Source: Bacteroidota bacterium
GTDB taxonomy: Bacteria; Bacteroidota; Ignavibacteria; UBA10030
Assembly (NCBI GenBank): GCA_026416125.1
Contig: JAOAFT010000001.1
Coordinates: 124,001-188,000, forward strand
Direction: 5' to 3'
Length of the DNA: 64,000 nt
Numbering within the stretch: position 1 is the first letter of the stretch; every line of letters starts with the position of its first letter. The notes below the pieces were generated by a model, which was not told where the DNA came from, searched no databases, and worked only from the letters and a program-made list of their open reading frames with translations. Positions 1 through 10,985 of the stretch are shown here, one piece after another. The position numbers and the translations under genes are program-made.

Positions 1-135
1 AAGTGTACTTTTCCCGGAACCATTTGGCCCCATAATAGCGTGAACTTCACCTACATTTATTGTTAAGTTAACCCCACGCAAGATCTCAGTTCCCTCAACT
101 TCTGCATGGAGATTTCGTATTTCCAAGAGATTCAT
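1..135 (-). CDS. sufC: Fe-S cluster assembly ATPase SufC, N-terminal part (runs off the window edge)
   Basis: Reverse-strand translation [45 protein letters not shown] contains a Walker A motif; directly downstream of sufB. Confidence 0.93.
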   Translation of the reverse strand, partial: MNLLEIRNLHAEVEGTEILRGVNLTINVGEVHAIMGPNGSGKSTL

Positions 136-153
136 AGATGATCCTTATTAAAT

Positions 154-1593
154 TTATCCAACACTACCTTCTAAAACGACACCCAATAATTTTTGTGCTT
201 CAACAGCAAATTCCATTGGTAACTCTCTGAAGACTTCTCGACAAAACCCATTAACTATAAGGTTCACAGCATCCTCAGTTGAAAGACCACGTTGGCGACA
301 ATAGAATATCTGTTCTTCATCGATTTTCGATGTCGTCGCTTCGTGTTCAACTTTCGATGTTGTATTCTTCACTTCGATATAGGGAAATGTATGTGCACCA
401 CACTGATTACCAATGAGTAATGAATCGCACTGTGAATAATTCCATGAATTCGCTGCACTCTTTTTAATCTCTACCAAACCGCGGTAAGAATTTTGCCCTT
501 TGCCAGCTGAAATTCCTTTTGATACAATTGTACTACGAGTATTTTTCCCAATATGAATCATCTTTGTACCCGTATCTGCTTGCTGGTAGTGGTTTACAAC
601 AGCAACAGAATAGAACTCACCAATTGAGTTATCACCAACCAAAAGGACACTCGGGTATTTCCATGTGATTGCTGAACCCGTTTCTACTTGTGTCCATGAA
701 ATTCTTGAATTCACTCCTGCACACTTACCTCGTTTCGTTACGAAGTTGTAAATGCCACCTCGTCCTTCTTTATCACCTGGATACCAGTTTTGCACTGTCG
801 AATATTTCACGTATGCATTATCGAGAGCAATAATTTCTACAACCGCTGCATGTAACTGATTCTCATCTCGAATTGGTGCTGTACATCCCTCTAAGTAACT
901 GACGTACGCTCCTTCCTCCGCAACAATGAGCGTACGCTCGAACTGCCCAGTTTCTGCTGCATTGATTCGAAAGTACGTCGAAAGTTCCATTGGGCAATGA
1001 ACACCTTTGGGAATATAACAGAATGAACCATCGCTGAAGACTGCTGAATTTAATGCTGCAAAAAAATTATCATTGGGAGGTACAACAGTTCCTAAATATT
1101 TACGAACAAGATCAGGATAGTGCCGTACTGCCTCAGAGAACGAACAAAAAATAATCCCCATCTCTTTCAATTTCTCCTTAAACGTTGTTGCAACTGAAAC
1201 GCTATCGAACACAGCATCGACTGCAACCCCCGTAAGCCATTTTTGTTCTTCGAGTGGTATTCCAAGTTTCTCATAGGTGCGAAGTAATTCAGGGTCAACC
1301 TCATCGAGACTCTTTGGACGTTTTTTGGGTGCAGAATAGTACGATATTGCCTGGTAATCGATCGGAGGGTACTGTACATTACCCCAGTGTGGTTCTTCCA
1401 TCGTTAACCATGACTTATAAGCTTTTAAACGCCATTCTAGCAACCACTCTGGTTCTTCTTTTTTCTCGGATATTTTTCGAATTACCTCTTCATTCAAACC
1501 AGGTGGTAATGTATCGGATTCAATTTTTGTCACGAATCCGTACTTATATTCTTGGCTTGTAACTTCTGTAACAATGTTGTTAGTATCGTTCAT
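154..1593 (-). CDS. sufB: Fe-S cluster assembly protein SufB
   Basis: 479 aa with SufB-typical segments ([64 protein letters not shown]). Confidence 0.97.
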   Translation of the reverse strand: MNDTNNIVTEVTSQEYKYGFVTKIESDTLPPGLNEEVIRKISEKKEEPEWLLEWRLKAYKSWLTMEEPHWGNVQYPPIDYQAISYYSAPKKRPKSLDEVDPELLRTYEKLGIPLEEQKWLTGVAVDAVFDSVSVATTFKEKLKEMGIIFCSFSEAVRHYPDLVRKYLGTVVPPNDNFFAALNSAVFSDGSFCYIPKGVHCPMELSTYFRINAAETGQFERTLIVAEEGAYVSYLEGCTAPIRDENQLHAAVVEIIALDNAYVKYSTVQNWYPGDKEGRGGIYNFVTKRGKCAGVNSRISWTQVETGSAITWKYPSVLLVGDNSIGEFYSVAVVNHYQQADTGTKMIHIGKNTRSTIVSKGISAGKGQNSYRGLVEIKKSAANSWNYSQCDSLLIGNQCGAHTFPYIEVKNTTSKVEHEATTSKIDEEQIFYCRQRGLSTEDAVNLIVNGFCREVFRELPMEFAVEAQKLLGVVLEGSVG

Positions 1594-1599
1594 ATGTCT

Positions 1600-2004
1600 T
1601 CATAAAATTTTTTGTAATGTCACATTTTGAAAGAAGGTATTGATTTCACGTTGAATTTTCCCAAGTGGTTCGCGAATAGTACAAATATCAAACCGTTCAC
1701 AACATTCTGTGTCTTCACATCCACATGCTGTAATCAATGGTTTTTCATTATCAATAATATCAATGATTGTGGCAAGCGAAATTTCCTCCGGTTTCATTCT
1801 AAGTGTATACCCACCCCGGACACCATGAAGAGAAACTAAAACCCCTGCTCTAGCAAGTTTCTGTAAAACTTTCGCTAATAAATCATATGGTATGTTGTAT
1901 TCATCAGAAATTTCCTTAGCTGTGAATATTGCTCCACGAGGCCCTATGGCAAAGTGCTTAAGAGCAATAAGTCCGTATTCAACTTTTCGGGAAAACTGAA
2001 GCAT
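1600..2004 (-). CDS. Rrf2-family transcriptional regulator (SufR/IscR-like), probably Fe-S sensing
   Basis: N-terminal winged helix (YGLIALKHFA..TAKEISDEYNIPYDLLAKVLQKLARAGVLVSLHGVRGGY) and a Cys cluster CGCEDTECCERFDIC; 6 nt upstream of sufB. Confidence 0.9.
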   Translation of the reverse strand: MLQFSRKVEYGLIALKHFAIGPRGAIFTAKEISDEYNIPYDLLAKVLQKLARAGVLVSLHGVRGGYTLRMKPEEISLATIIDIIDNEKPLITACGCEDTECCERFDICTIREPLGKIQREINTFFQNVTLQKIL

Positions 2005-2010
2005 AAATAC

Positions 2011-2023
2011 GACTGTATAAGTC
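2011..2023 (-). promoter_or_regulatory. Candidate Rrf2/IscR-type operator GACT-N5-AGTC upstream of rrf2-sufBC
   Basis: gactgtataagtc at 2011-2023, a few nt upstream of the rrf2 start codon; matches the GACT/AGTC core of IscR type-1 sites but the flanks match poorly. Confidence 0.5.
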
Positions 2024-2203
2024 CGATTTTTATGTATTAAAAAAAGCGATATGCTCGCTGTTCATTTCTGTACTGGTAAGATGCTAATATTTCAAATAAG
2101 TTGCAAATATCAATCAAATAAATTTCGATTCACAAGAACAAAAAAATAGGAACAATTGAAACTAGTGCGATTTCTCCGTACTTTGAATTTTAGGAATAGA
2201 TAT

Positions 2204-3346
2204 ATGCGCATTGGTATTACATGTTATCCAACCTATGGAGGGAGTGGTGTTGTTGCCACCGAACTTGGAAAAGCGTTAGCGAAACGAGGCCACATTGTGC
2301 ATTTTATCAGTTATGCAATTCCATCACGACTAACCGGTTACTACGATAATGTTATCTACCACGAAGTGGAGATATCAACATATCCGCTCTTCGATTTTCC
2401 ATTATATACACTAGCACTAGCAAGTAAAATGGTAGAAGTTACTCGTTATGAAAAGCTTGATATATTACACTGCCACTACGCAATTCCACATGCAACAAGC
2501 GCATATCTAGCAAAAAAAATACTTGAACCTTATGCCCCAGTCATTATTACAACTCTCCACGGCACAGATATTACACTTGTAGGACTTGAACCAAGCTTTC
2601 TTCCGCTTATGAAATTTACCATTGAACAGAGTGATGGTGTTACTGCAGTTTCACGTTTTCTCCGTGAAAAAACACTCACTCATTATGGAATCGAAAAAGA
2701 GATTGAGGTTATTCCGAATTTTGTAGACACCAATCAATTTCAACGAATAAAACAACACCGCTGTTCAGCATATTCCCAGCAAGGTGTTAAAATTATAGTA
2801 CACACTTCAAATTTTCGTCCTGTAAAGCGTGTACCAGATGTAATACGTATCTTCTACGAAATACAGAAAAAAGTCCCTAGCATTCTTTTACTTATTGGTG
2901 ATGGACCTGAACGTTCGCTTTGTGAACACTTATGCCGCGAACTTCATATAGAGGATAAAGTCAAGTTTTTAGGAAAACAGCAAGAAATTGTACCTATCCT
3001 TTCCTGTGCTGATTTATTCCTCATGCCAAGTCAATCAGAAAGTTTTGGTCTTTCAGCTCTTGAAGCAATGGCATGTGAAGTTCCTGTTATTTCTTCGAGT
3101 GTGGGTGGGTTACCCGAACTTCAAGTACACGGTCAAACTGGGTACATTGCAGAAATTGGAGACATTGATCGAATGGCTCGCTATGCAATTGAACTACTAA
3201 CAAATCCATCAAAACATAAAACATTTGCCTCTGCTGCTCGTCAACGGGCACTTCACTTTGATGCCGAGCGAATTGTTCCTCTCTACGAGCAGTTTTACGA
3301 AAAAATACTTTCACAAAAAACTGCGAGTATCTACAATGGAGCGTGA
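2204..3346 (+). CDS. bshA: N-acetyl-alpha-D-glucosaminyl L-malate synthase BshA (GT4)
   Basis: MRIGITCYPTYGGSGVVATELGKALAKRGHIVHFISYAIPSRL and GT4 motif ESFGLSALEAMACEVPVISSSVGGLPEL; start placed at ATG 2204 inside the longer ORF. Confidence 0.92.
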   Translation: MRIGITCYPTYGGSGVVATELGKALAKRGHIVHFISYAIPSRLTGYYDNVIYHEVEISTYPLFDFPLYTLALASKMVEVTRYEKLDILHCHYAIPHATSAYLAKKILEPYAPVIITTLHGTDITLVGLEPSFLPLMKFTIEQSDGVTAVSRFLREKTLTHYGIEKEIEVIPNFVDTNQFQRIKQHRCSAYSQQGVKIIVHTSNFRPVKRVPDVIRIFYEIQKKVPSILLLIGDGPERSLCEHLCRELHIEDKVKFLGKQQEIVPILSCADLFLMPSQSESFGLSALEAMACEVPVISSSVGGLPELQVHGQTGYIAEIGDIDRMARYAIELLTNPSKHKTFASAARQRALHFDAERIVPLYEQFYEKILSQKTASIYNGA

Positions 3347-3773
3347 ACTGAAAGATTCTAAAAAACATCAATTGCTCGTTCGTGAACTCATCGATTACTT
3401 TCGAAGTTTAGGATTTCATGTTATTACAGCAGATGGCATCGATGGTTATTCCCAACCACCAGAACTTCACAATGATGGTTATGGTGATCAAGAAGATAAA
3501 ATCCCTGATATTTATGCTTTTAGTCTTAAAGATCAACGGTACATTATTGGCGAAGCCAAGACGGGAAATAACGACATCGATACAGAGGAATCAATTACTC
3601 AATACAATGTTTTTGCTGATCAACTTCATCCAGTCATTAACCGGCGAGCACTTGTCTACTACATCGTTCCTTCATCCAAAGTAGGAGAACTCCAAGCAGT
3701 ATTAACTCACTATGTTCACAGAGAACTCTGGGAAAATATTATCGTCGTCCAATCACGAATTTTGGAAATATAA
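3336..3773 (+). CDS. Uncharacterised PD-(D/E)XK nuclease-like protein
   Basis: KIPDIYAFSLKDQRYIIGEAKTG fits PD-Xn-(E)-X-K; ATG at 3336 overlaps the end of bshA. Confidence 0.5.
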   Translation: MERELKDSKKHQLLVRELIDYFRSLGFHVITADGIDGYSQPPELHNDGYGDQEDKIPDIYAFSLKDQRYIIGEAKTGNNDIDTEESITQYNVFADQLHPVINRRALVYYIVPSSKVGELQAVLTHYVHRELWENIIVVQSRILEI

Positions 3774-3827
3774 ATTGCTCAAGTTTAGTTTCTTTCTACA
3801 AACCTACTAATACCGCTTGATACTCAT

Positions 3828-4427
3828 TTATAGTAACCATTTAATAACGATAAATCCAAGCATCAATAGCACAACGAAAATCACACTAAGGATTTCGAAG
3901 TACCTATCGATAAATGGTTTTATTGTTGGACCAAAAACATAAAAAAGTGCTGCAACAAGAAAGAACCGAGCAGATCGACTGAGAAGAGAAGCGTACACTA
4001 AGGTAGCGAATGATACTTCAAATGCTCCTGCTGCAATTGTGAACACTTTATATGGAATCGGTGTAAATCCAGCGATCGCAATTGCTGAGAATGCATTTTC
4101 ATTATACAACCGTTGAACGTATGCATACTCTGCATGCACACCATAAAGTGAAATTATTTTTTGGCCTATTAATTCAAAAAATTGATACCCAATTAAGTAC
4201 CCAAACATACCACCAAGTACTGATCCAACAGAACAAATAAGTGCATATTTAAACGACTTCTTTGGTGTCAGAACACCAAGTGCAATGAGTAAAACATCCG
4301 GTGGAATGGGGAAAAACGACGATTCTGCAAATGCAACTACAAATAATGCCCACCCTGCCCCTGGTCGTTGCGCAAAATTTTCTACCCACTCCTTTAAATT
4401 TCTGAGCCAATTAAAAATTGTTCGCAT
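3828..4427 (-). CDS. YqaA/DedA-type (VTT domain) membrane protein
   Basis: AESSFFPIPPDVLLIALGVLTPKKSFKYALICSVGSVLGGMFGYLIGY and GFTPIPYKVFTIAAGAF are typical of the family. Confidence 0.85.
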   Translation of the reverse strand: MRTIFNWLRNLKEWVENFAQRPGAGWALFVVAFAESSFFPIPPDVLLIALGVLTPKKSFKYALICSVGSVLGGMFGYLIGYQFFELIGQKIISLYGVHAEYAYVQRLYNENAFSAIAIAGFTPIPYKVFTIAAGAFEVSFATLVYASLLSRSARFFLVAALFYVFGPTIKPFIDRYFEILSVIFVVLLMLGFIVIKWLL

Positions 4428-4478
4428 ACCAGTACACCTTTTCCACTATTGTTGCTACTTTGTCATTACTGGATTGTG

Positions 4479-5714
4479 TTAAATGATCTTCATTTTTTTC
4501 CCTACATGCTCAAACACATCAAGCGCTACATCGATATCCTTTTTCGTCAATGAAGCTGATATTTGAGCCCGAAGTCGTGCTTCGCCTTTCGGTACAACAG
4601 GGTACCACAAACCTTTAATGAAAACACCAGCACGTTGAAGTCGTTTACTCATCTCTTGTGCCAGTGATGCTTCCCCAAGCATGATGGGTATGATTGGATG
4701 CGATCCATCCAGAATTGTAAACCCTAGATTCTTAATTTCTCGACGAAAATAAGCTGTGTTCTCATGAAGACGTGTAATAAGTGATCGATCACGCAGTAAT
4801 AGGTCGAAGGCAGCAAGTGAGCCACAGACGACTGCTGGGGGAAGTGAATTTGAAAAAATGTAGGGACGACCCTTCTGCCTTAAATACTCAATGAGTACTC
4901 TCGAACCACTTATAAAACCACCAGTAGCACCACCAATTGCTTTCCCAAGTGTTCCAACGATGACATCAACTTTACCCAGCACTCCAAAATGTTCTGCTGT
5001 ACCACGGCCAGTTTCTCCACACACACCAATACCATGTGCATCGTCAATATAGAGCAGAGCATTGTATTCTTGTGCAAGTTCAATCAATTGTGGAAGTGGT
5101 GCCATATCTCCTTCCATACTGAAAACACCATCCGTCGCAATGATACGAAAACGATACCCTTTTCCCTTATCCTCTTCGAGTTGACGTTTTAAGTCATCAA
5201 TCGAACAATGAGCATAAATTTTTCTATCTGTTGTCTCTGCTCGACACAGTCGCTGTCCGTCAATAATGCTTGCATGATTCAATCGATCACTGTAAAGAAC
5301 ATCCTTGTAGGAATCAAAACCAAGCTTCTCATTTGTTAAAGCTTGAAAAAAAGCTACATTCGCAGCAAACGACGAAGAGAACAATATTGTATCTTCAGTA
5401 TGTAAGAACTTTGATATTTTATGCTCCAGTTCGCGATGTATTCTTTGTGTCCCAGTTAAAAATCGTACTGAGGCTACTCCATACCCGTACTTTTTGATGC
5501 CATCGATAGCAGCCTTTCGTACCACAGGATGATTTGCCATACCAAGGTAGTTATTTGAGGAAAGCATAATAAGTTCTTTGCCTTTCACAACTACCCTTCC
5601 AGACTGAGGAGATTCGAGCTCTGTTTCGTGCTTAAAGGTATTCGATATCTTCAAGGACTCAAGTTCTCTCTTCAGCAATGCATCAATGAGCATATCACTT
5701 TTTCCTTTTTCCAT
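4479..5714 (-). CDS. PLP-dependent alpha-oxoamine synthase (glycine C-acetyltransferase / 8-amino-7-oxononanoate synthase type)
   Basis: LSSNNYLGMANHPVV, GYGVASVRFLTGTQRIHRELE, IDDAHGIGVCGETGRG, GTLGKAIGGATGGFISGS. Confidence 0.9.
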   Translation of the reverse strand: MEKGKSDMLIDALLKRELESLKISNTFKHETELESPQSGRVVVKGKELIMLSSNNYLGMANHPVVRKAAIDGIKKYGYGVASVRFLTGTQRIHRELEHKISKFLHTEDTILFSSSFAANVAFFQALTNEKLGFDSYKDVLYSDRLNHASIIDGQRLCRAETTDRKIYAHCSIDDLKRQLEEDKGKGYRFRIIATDGVFSMEGDMAPLPQLIELAQEYNALLYIDDAHGIGVCGETGRGTAEHFGVLGKVDVIVGTLGKAIGGATGGFISGSRVLIEYLRQKGRPYIFSNSLPPAVVCGSLAAFDLLLRDRSLITRLHENTAYFRREIKNLGFTILDGSHPIIPIMLGEASLAQEMSKRLQRAGVFIKGLWYPVVPKGEARLRAQISASLTKKDIDVALDVFEHVGKKMKII

Positions 5715-5728
5715 TCAATAGATATGTG

Positions 5729-7132
5729 TTATTTCCGTCGTAAACGTACAGCAAAGGAGCCATCCATACCGTGCTTATGTGGAAGTGTCTCAATATATCC
5801 ACTGGCATTCACTAATGCTGGATGAACAAAAATTGCCGCAGATTCAACTGAGAATTCTGGATGACGCGATAGAAAGTCTTCTATAACTCCAGCATTTTCT
5901 TCAGGTTCAATTGTACAAGTACTATAAACTAAAATGCCCTTTGACTTCACTAGCTTTGCAGCATTTTCAAGAATAGCTTTTTGCAACTCGACAAGTTTTG
6001 GTATATCTTCAGCTTCACGAAGCCACTTTGCATCAGGTTTTTTTGCTATAACACCTAATCCTGAGCATGGTGCATCGACAAGAACTTTATCTGCCACTGG
6101 TAATTCAACTGTTCTTGCATCGGTGGCAAGTAGTATTACATTGTGTATTCCTAGGCGTTTACAAGCAGTACTAACAAGTTGGAGCCTGTTTTCATAGCGA
6201 TCCACAGCTACAATTTCGCCAACATTGCCCATCAATTCACCAATAAAGGTTGTTTTCCCCCCAGGTGCAGCACAGAGGTCGATCACTCGTTCACCAGGTT
6301 GCGGGTTTAAAAGTAAGACTGGCAGTGCAGCACTCTCGTCCTGGACTGTAAAGTAGCCTTGGTTAAAAAGATCCGATTTCCCAATAGCTGCCATGTGTTG
6401 AACACGTATATAATTAGGTACATACTTCGAAATGTTATATTCAAATTTGTGTTGGTTAAGATACTCAACAAGAATTTTAATATCGCCCTTCAATTTGTTA
6501 AATCGCAGTGAAACTGGTGGGATCGTATTATTTGCTTTCATTAACTGTTGTGCTTCATCAAATCCAAACCGCTCAATCCAGCGTTTCGTTATCCAGAGGG
6601 GATGCGACTCAACAACAGCAAGATGGCGGATCGGGTTTTCTTCTCTTTCAGGATATCGAATACCATCGATATTGCGAATAATTGTTCGCAGGACAGCATT
6701 AACAAGATCAGCAACTTTTTGTCCTCGGAGTCTTTTTATAAACTCTACTGCTTCATTGACTGCGGCTGAATGAGGTACGCGATCAAGAAACATGATTTGG
6801 TAGAGTGCAACTCGAAGTGCATTTTTTATATTCGTCTCGGCCTTCGTAAAATTACCATGGAAAAAACCTGTTAAAACCCAGTCTAACTTCATGCGCCACC
6901 GAACTACACCCGTAACAATTTCATTCATAAGTGCTTTATCGAGATCGTTCATTTCTTCCTGACGCATCTCGATATCGAGGAGTTTGTCCAGATATGCATC
7001 AGAACGTTCAAAGCGGTTAAGAATTTTTATTGCGGTACCACGTGGTCCGAGATACGGATAAAACGTTTGTCGTTCTTCTGGTGACTCTGGCAGAACTGTC
7101 TTTTCGTTCGTTCCGTTTTCTACTGGTTCCAT
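5729..7132 (-). CDS. rsmB: 16S rRNA (cytosine(967)-C(5))-methyltransferase RsmB
   Basis: NusB-like N-terminal domain; DLCAAPGGKTTFIGELM; VDAPCSGLGVIAKKPD; YSTCTIEPEENAGVI. Confidence 0.93.
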   Translation of the reverse strand: MEPVENGTNEKTVLPESPEERQTFYPYLGPRGTAIKILNRFERSDAYLDKLLDIEMRQEEMNDLDKALMNEIVTGVVRWRMKLDWVLTGFFHGNFTKAETNIKNALRVALYQIMFLDRVPHSAAVNEAVEFIKRLRGQKVADLVNAVLRTIIRNIDGIRYPEREENPIRHLAVVESHPLWITKRWIERFGFDEAQQLMKANNTIPPVSLRFNKLKGDIKILVEYLNQHKFEYNISKYVPNYIRVQHMAAIGKSDLFNQGYFTVQDESAALPVLLLNPQPGERVIDLCAAPGGKTTFIGELMGNVGEIVAVDRYENRLQLVSTACKRLGIHNVILLATDARTVELPVADKVLVDAPCSGLGVIAKKPDAKWLREAEDIPKLVELQKAILENAAKLVKSKGILVYSTCTIEPEENAGVIEDFLSRHPEFSVESAAIFVHPALVNASGYIETLPHKHGMDGSFAVRLRRK

Positions 7133-7194
7133 GTCTCGGTTAATTCAACCTTATTATCCAACAATAATACTCGATGAAGTGTAAAAACAAAAAA

Positions 7195-7223
7195 GCGGAA
7201 TGTATCCTATCAATACACTCCGC
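7195..7223 (-). terminator. Intrinsic terminator-like hairpin downstream of rpmE
   Basis: GCGGAATGTAT..ATACACTCCGC stem with one internal mismatch, followed on the minus strand by a T-rich tract. Confidence 0.65.
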
Positions 7224-7247
7224 CACCATATTGAATTGGTAATTGCG

Positions 7248-7472
7248 TTACACCTTCTCTGAAACTTCTTTCTTATACCGTGTATACTTTCGGTTAAACT
7301 TTTCTACACGTCCTGCTGAATCCACAAGCTTCTGCTTTCCAGTAAAGAAGGGGTGACAGTTGGAACAAATTTCTACGTGAATGTTACCTACAGTTGATCT
7401 GGTTTCAAATGTGTTACCACAAACACAGGTTACTATCGACTTCTTATATGCAGGGTGAATTCCTTGTTTCAT
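7248..7472 (-). CDS. rpmE: 50S ribosomal protein L31 (Cys-containing form)
   Basis: [63 protein letters not shown]. Confidence 0.97.
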   Translation of the reverse strand: MKQGIHPAYKKSIVTCVCGNTFETRSTVGNIHVEICSNCHPFFTGKQKLVDSAGRVEKFNRKYTRYKKEVSEKV

Positions 7473-7668
7473 GCTTCTACCTTTCACTCAATACATTGTT
7501 TTACATAAATGTACTGAAAACAATAATAAGAAGCAAAGTTCTCACCATGCTAAAATAACAAGTATAATTAGAACAAAAAGCATCAATTTTTAGTATTGAA
7601 TTCAACAATGCATACAACACTAAGTAGCAATTCTTGCCTTTCCCTCGAAAATCGAATACATTTTTACT

Positions 7669-9504
7669 ATGCAAAGCTTACGATTAAAAATAGGTGCGGG
7701 CTATTTAATACTTGTAAGTATCGGATTAGCGACAAGTATCTTTGCGCTATTAAAATTCATCCAACTCCGAAAACAAGTTGCACCAATAATTCGTGTTACC
7801 TATCAAAATGCACTTGCAGCTGAAAACCTCATCCGCTCACTTGACGATCAAGAACACGCTCTTCTTTCTGCCGTTATTGATGACCCTGAACTCTACCGCG
7901 CATATTTTAACGATAACCGAGATATTTTCATCAATTGGCTAGTACGAATGAAAGAAACTGCACCTACAAAATTCCAAAATTCTTTGATCGATAGTATTAT
8001 TGCTACAGATAGCCTTTACAATCAAAGTGCAGAAGTACTCTTTTACTATCTCGTTGAAAAAAACGATCGGCGCCTTGGATTGAAGTATCAAAAGTTTGTA
8101 CTCCGACCCATTGCAGAACGACTTAGAAATCAATGTTCTCGTCTTCTTGAAGAAAACCAAGCAGCTATGATGAGTGCTGAAGACCGCATCTATACTATCA
8201 CGCAAGAAGCTATAATTTCAATGATCATTGCGATTATAACTTCAATAGTACTCAGTATCACAACAAGTATTCGATTCACACGAACTGTTATCCACCCTGC
8301 AGAAAAATTAACAGAAATTGTACGAAAGATCGGGCAAGGGAACTTAAACCAAAAAATAGATATTACTACTGATGATGAAATCGGCGTTCTCAGTAGTGAA
8401 TTCAATAAAATGACAGAACGACTTCGCCAGTACGAAGAAATGAACATTCACCAACTACTTGCTGAGAAAAAGAAAACTGAAACCATTGTTTCAAGCATTT
8501 CAGAACCTGTCATTGTACTCGATGCTTCAGGGAAGCTTATCCTTATTAATCGTGCAGCTGCTACACTTTTTGCTATAAACAATTGGGAAAATAAATACCC
8601 ACATGAGGTTCTCAACGATCCAAAGCTAATCAATGTTTTAGAACAATACCTTCTTCCCTCTCCTCCCCTTGAACAACCTGACTACCTCTTTTCAATTGAA
8701 CGGAATGGTACAACTTTTTTCTATCGCCCTCACTTCACGCACATTGTAGATGATAGCGGCACTAGTCTTTTCACTGTTTTTTTATTCCATGATGTGACTA
8801 AATTCAAAACTCTGGAAAAAATGAAATCTGATTTTATTGCAACCGTCTCTCACGAGCTTCGTACTCCTATCACCTCCTTATCAATGGGTATCGACGTTCT
8901 TTTGCAAAACATTGCTGGCACACTTACCCCTCAGCAACATGAAATTCTCTCTACTGCAAAAGACGACATTGAACGACTTCGAAAATTAACATCTGACCTC
9001 CTCGATCTCTCGCGATTTGAATCAAAGCAGTACGAATTACAAAAAGAACTTGTCAACTTATCATTTATCGTTGAGAATGTTTCACGGACTCTACGTCTTC
9101 AATTTCAACAAAAGAAGATACAATTTCAAAACCTCATTCCTGAAACTCTCCCTCCTGTGTTCGCTGATAGCGAAAAACTTACGTGGGTCTTTACAAATTT
9201 ATTGAATAATGCATTACGTTTTACAAACTCTGGCGGAAAAATTACTATAAACGCTGAAAAACATAATGACAACATACTCGTTAGTGTTGAAGATACTGGC
9301 GAAGGTATTCCAGAAGAATATCATGAAAGTATTTTCGATAAGTTTGTTAAAGTAAAACAAGCAACTGATACAACTCCAGGAAGTGTAGGTCTAGGTTTAG
9401 CAATAGCGAAGGAAATCATTGAGAAACATAATGGTAAAATTTGGGTAAAGAGTAAACTCGGTGTTGGTAGTACTTTTTTCTTTACTTTACCACTGAACGA
9501 GTAA
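7669..9504 (+). CDS. Membrane sensor histidine kinase (HAMP-PAS-HisKA-HATPase)
   Basis: Two TM segments, HAMP, H-box FIATVSHELRTPITSL, N-box FTNLLNNALRFT, G-box VEDTGEGIPEE and GSVGLGLAIAKEI. Confidence 0.95.
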   Translation: MQSLRLKIGAGYLILVSIGLATSIFALLKFIQLRKQVAPIIRVTYQNALAAENLIRSLDDQEHALLSAVIDDPELYRAYFNDNRDIFINWLVRMKETAPTKFQNSLIDSIIATDSLYNQSAEVLFYYLVEKNDRRLGLKYQKFVLRPIAERLRNQCSRLLEENQAAMMSAEDRIYTITQEAIISMIIAIITSIVLSITTSIRFTRTVIHPAEKLTEIVRKIGQGNLNQKIDITTDDEIGVLSSEFNKMTERLRQYEEMNIHQLLAEKKKTETIVSSISEPVIVLDASGKLILINRAAATLFAINNWENKYPHEVLNDPKLINVLEQYLLPSPPLEQPDYLFSIERNGTTFFYRPHFTHIVDDSGTSLFTVFLFHDVTKFKTLEKMKSDFIATVSHELRTPITSLSMGIDVLLQNIAGTLTPQQHEILSTAKDDIERLRKLTSDLLDLSRFESKQYELQKELVNLSFIVENVSRTLRLQFQQKKIQFQNLIPETLPPVFADSEKLTWVFTNLLNNALRFTNSGGKITINAEKHNDNILVSVEDTGEGIPEEYHESIFDKFVKVKQATDTTPGSVGLGLAIAKEIIEKHNGKIWVKSKLGVGSTFFFTLPLNE

Positions 9505-9510
9505 CAAAAA

Positions 9511-10836
9511 ATGGCACATAGAACAATATCAATTCTGGTAGTTGACGACGAAAAAAATATCCTCAACATGGTAGGACTTTGCATGCAAGCCCTTGGCGTT
9601 GATGTTACCTTGTGTGATAAACCACAAGAAGTACTCCAGTACCTAAAAACGAACCACTTCGATATTGCTTTTGTTGATTTGAAAATGGCACCGCTTGATG
9701 GACTAGAAGTACTACAAGAAATCAAAAGGTTTTCACCTGAAACCACAGTTGTCATTATGACTGCACATGGTACAATCGATACTGCTGTAAAAGCTATGAA
9801 ATTAGGCGCTGCTGACTATTTACAAAAACCATTTAACTTTGAAGAGTTGAAATTATTTACAGAAAAAGTCATTGAACATCATATGCTTTGCCATGAAGTA
9901 CGCGAACTCCGTGAACAGTTAGCAGTTCTAACACCACAAGCAAATATTGTCACACGAAATAAAGTAATGCTCGAACAATTAGACTTAGCTGCTCGTGTTG
10001 CAGACAGTACGCTCTCTGTTCTCATCGAAGGTGAAAGTGGAACCGGAAAAGAACTCTTCGCACACTATATTCACAATAAAAGCAGCCGTGCTGATAAACC
10101 TTTTATTAAAGTGAATTGTGCAGCCATACCTGAACAGTTACTTGAAAGCGAGCTTTTTGGACATACAAAAGGTGCATTCACAGGAGCACTTAAAGATCGT
10201 ATTGGCCGCTTCGAATTGGCACATGGTGGCACAATTTTCTTGGATGAAATTGGAGAACTTTCACCACTCATACAATCGAAGTTACTCCGCGTACTCCAGA
10301 GTAAAGAATTTGAACGTATCGGCGAAAATACAACACGTAAAGTTGATGTACGAGTTATATCCGCAACAAACCGGAATCTCGACGAAGCTCTCAAAGAAAA
10401 TACATTCAGGGAAGATCTCTTCTTCCGATTAAATGCAATTCGAATTAAGCTCCCCCCACTTAGAGAACGACCAGATGATATTCCTTTGTTAATTCATCAC
10501 TTTATTCAAAAATTTTCCCCTGGACACACCGTCAAACTCTCTCCGGAAGCCGATAAAGCACTAAAACACTATCACTGGCCAGGAAATGTAAGAGAGCTAG
10601 AAAATACGATTGAACGAGCAATTATTCTCGCTGGAAATGGAACAATCGAACTCCATCACTTACCTGAAGAAATACGTTCTACACAGGTACCATCTGCTTT
10701 GTCACTAGAAGAAGTTGAAAAAATCCACATTAAAAAAGTACTTCAAATCGCGAATGATTTCGATGAAGCAGCGAGATTACTTGGTATTGATCGCAAAACT
10801 CTCCTAAACAAAAGGAAAAAGTATGGCCTCCTCTAA
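9511..10836 (+). CDS. Sigma-54-dependent response regulator (NtrC type)
   Basis: Receiver ([22 protein letters not shown]), AAA+ ([21 protein letters not shown]), Fis-type C-terminal HTH. Confidence 0.96.
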   Translation: MAHRTISILVVDDEKNILNMVGLCMQALGVDVTLCDKPQEVLQYLKTNHFDIAFVDLKMAPLDGLEVLQEIKRFSPETTVVIMTAHGTIDTAVKAMKLGAADYLQKPFNFEELKLFTEKVIEHHMLCHEVRELREQLAVLTPQANIVTRNKVMLEQLDLAARVADSTLSVLIEGESGTGKELFAHYIHNKSSRADKPFIKVNCAAIPEQLLESELFGHTKGAFTGALKDRIGRFELAHGGTIFLDEIGELSPLIQSKLLRVLQSKEFERIGENTTRKVDVRVISATNRNLDEALKENTFREDLFFRLNAIRIKLPPLRERPDDIPLLIHHFIQKFSPGHTVKLSPEADKALKHYHWPGNVRELENTIERAIILAGNGTIELHHLPEEIRSTQVPSALSLEEVEKIHIKKVLQIANDFDEAARLLGIDRKTLLNKRKKYGLL

Positions 10837-10985
10837 AGAGTGAGTATTTTTTCCCCACGATGTATCTTACTATTTTACAATGTGTTGACAGGTTCCATGA
10901 CTATTTTTAATAAATCCTTGGGGAATTTTTCCTCAACCACAAAATATCAATATCATAAATTTCGTAACATTGCAAAGTTTTTCTC

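Noticed and set aside
3087-3371. 94-aa minus-strand ORF
   Set aside because: Antisense to bshA and the downstream gene; no domain signal.
9321-9755. 144-aa minus-strand ORF
   Set aside because: Antisense to the histidine kinase end and response regulator start, both strongly supported; low-complexity Ser-rich composition typical of antisense frames.
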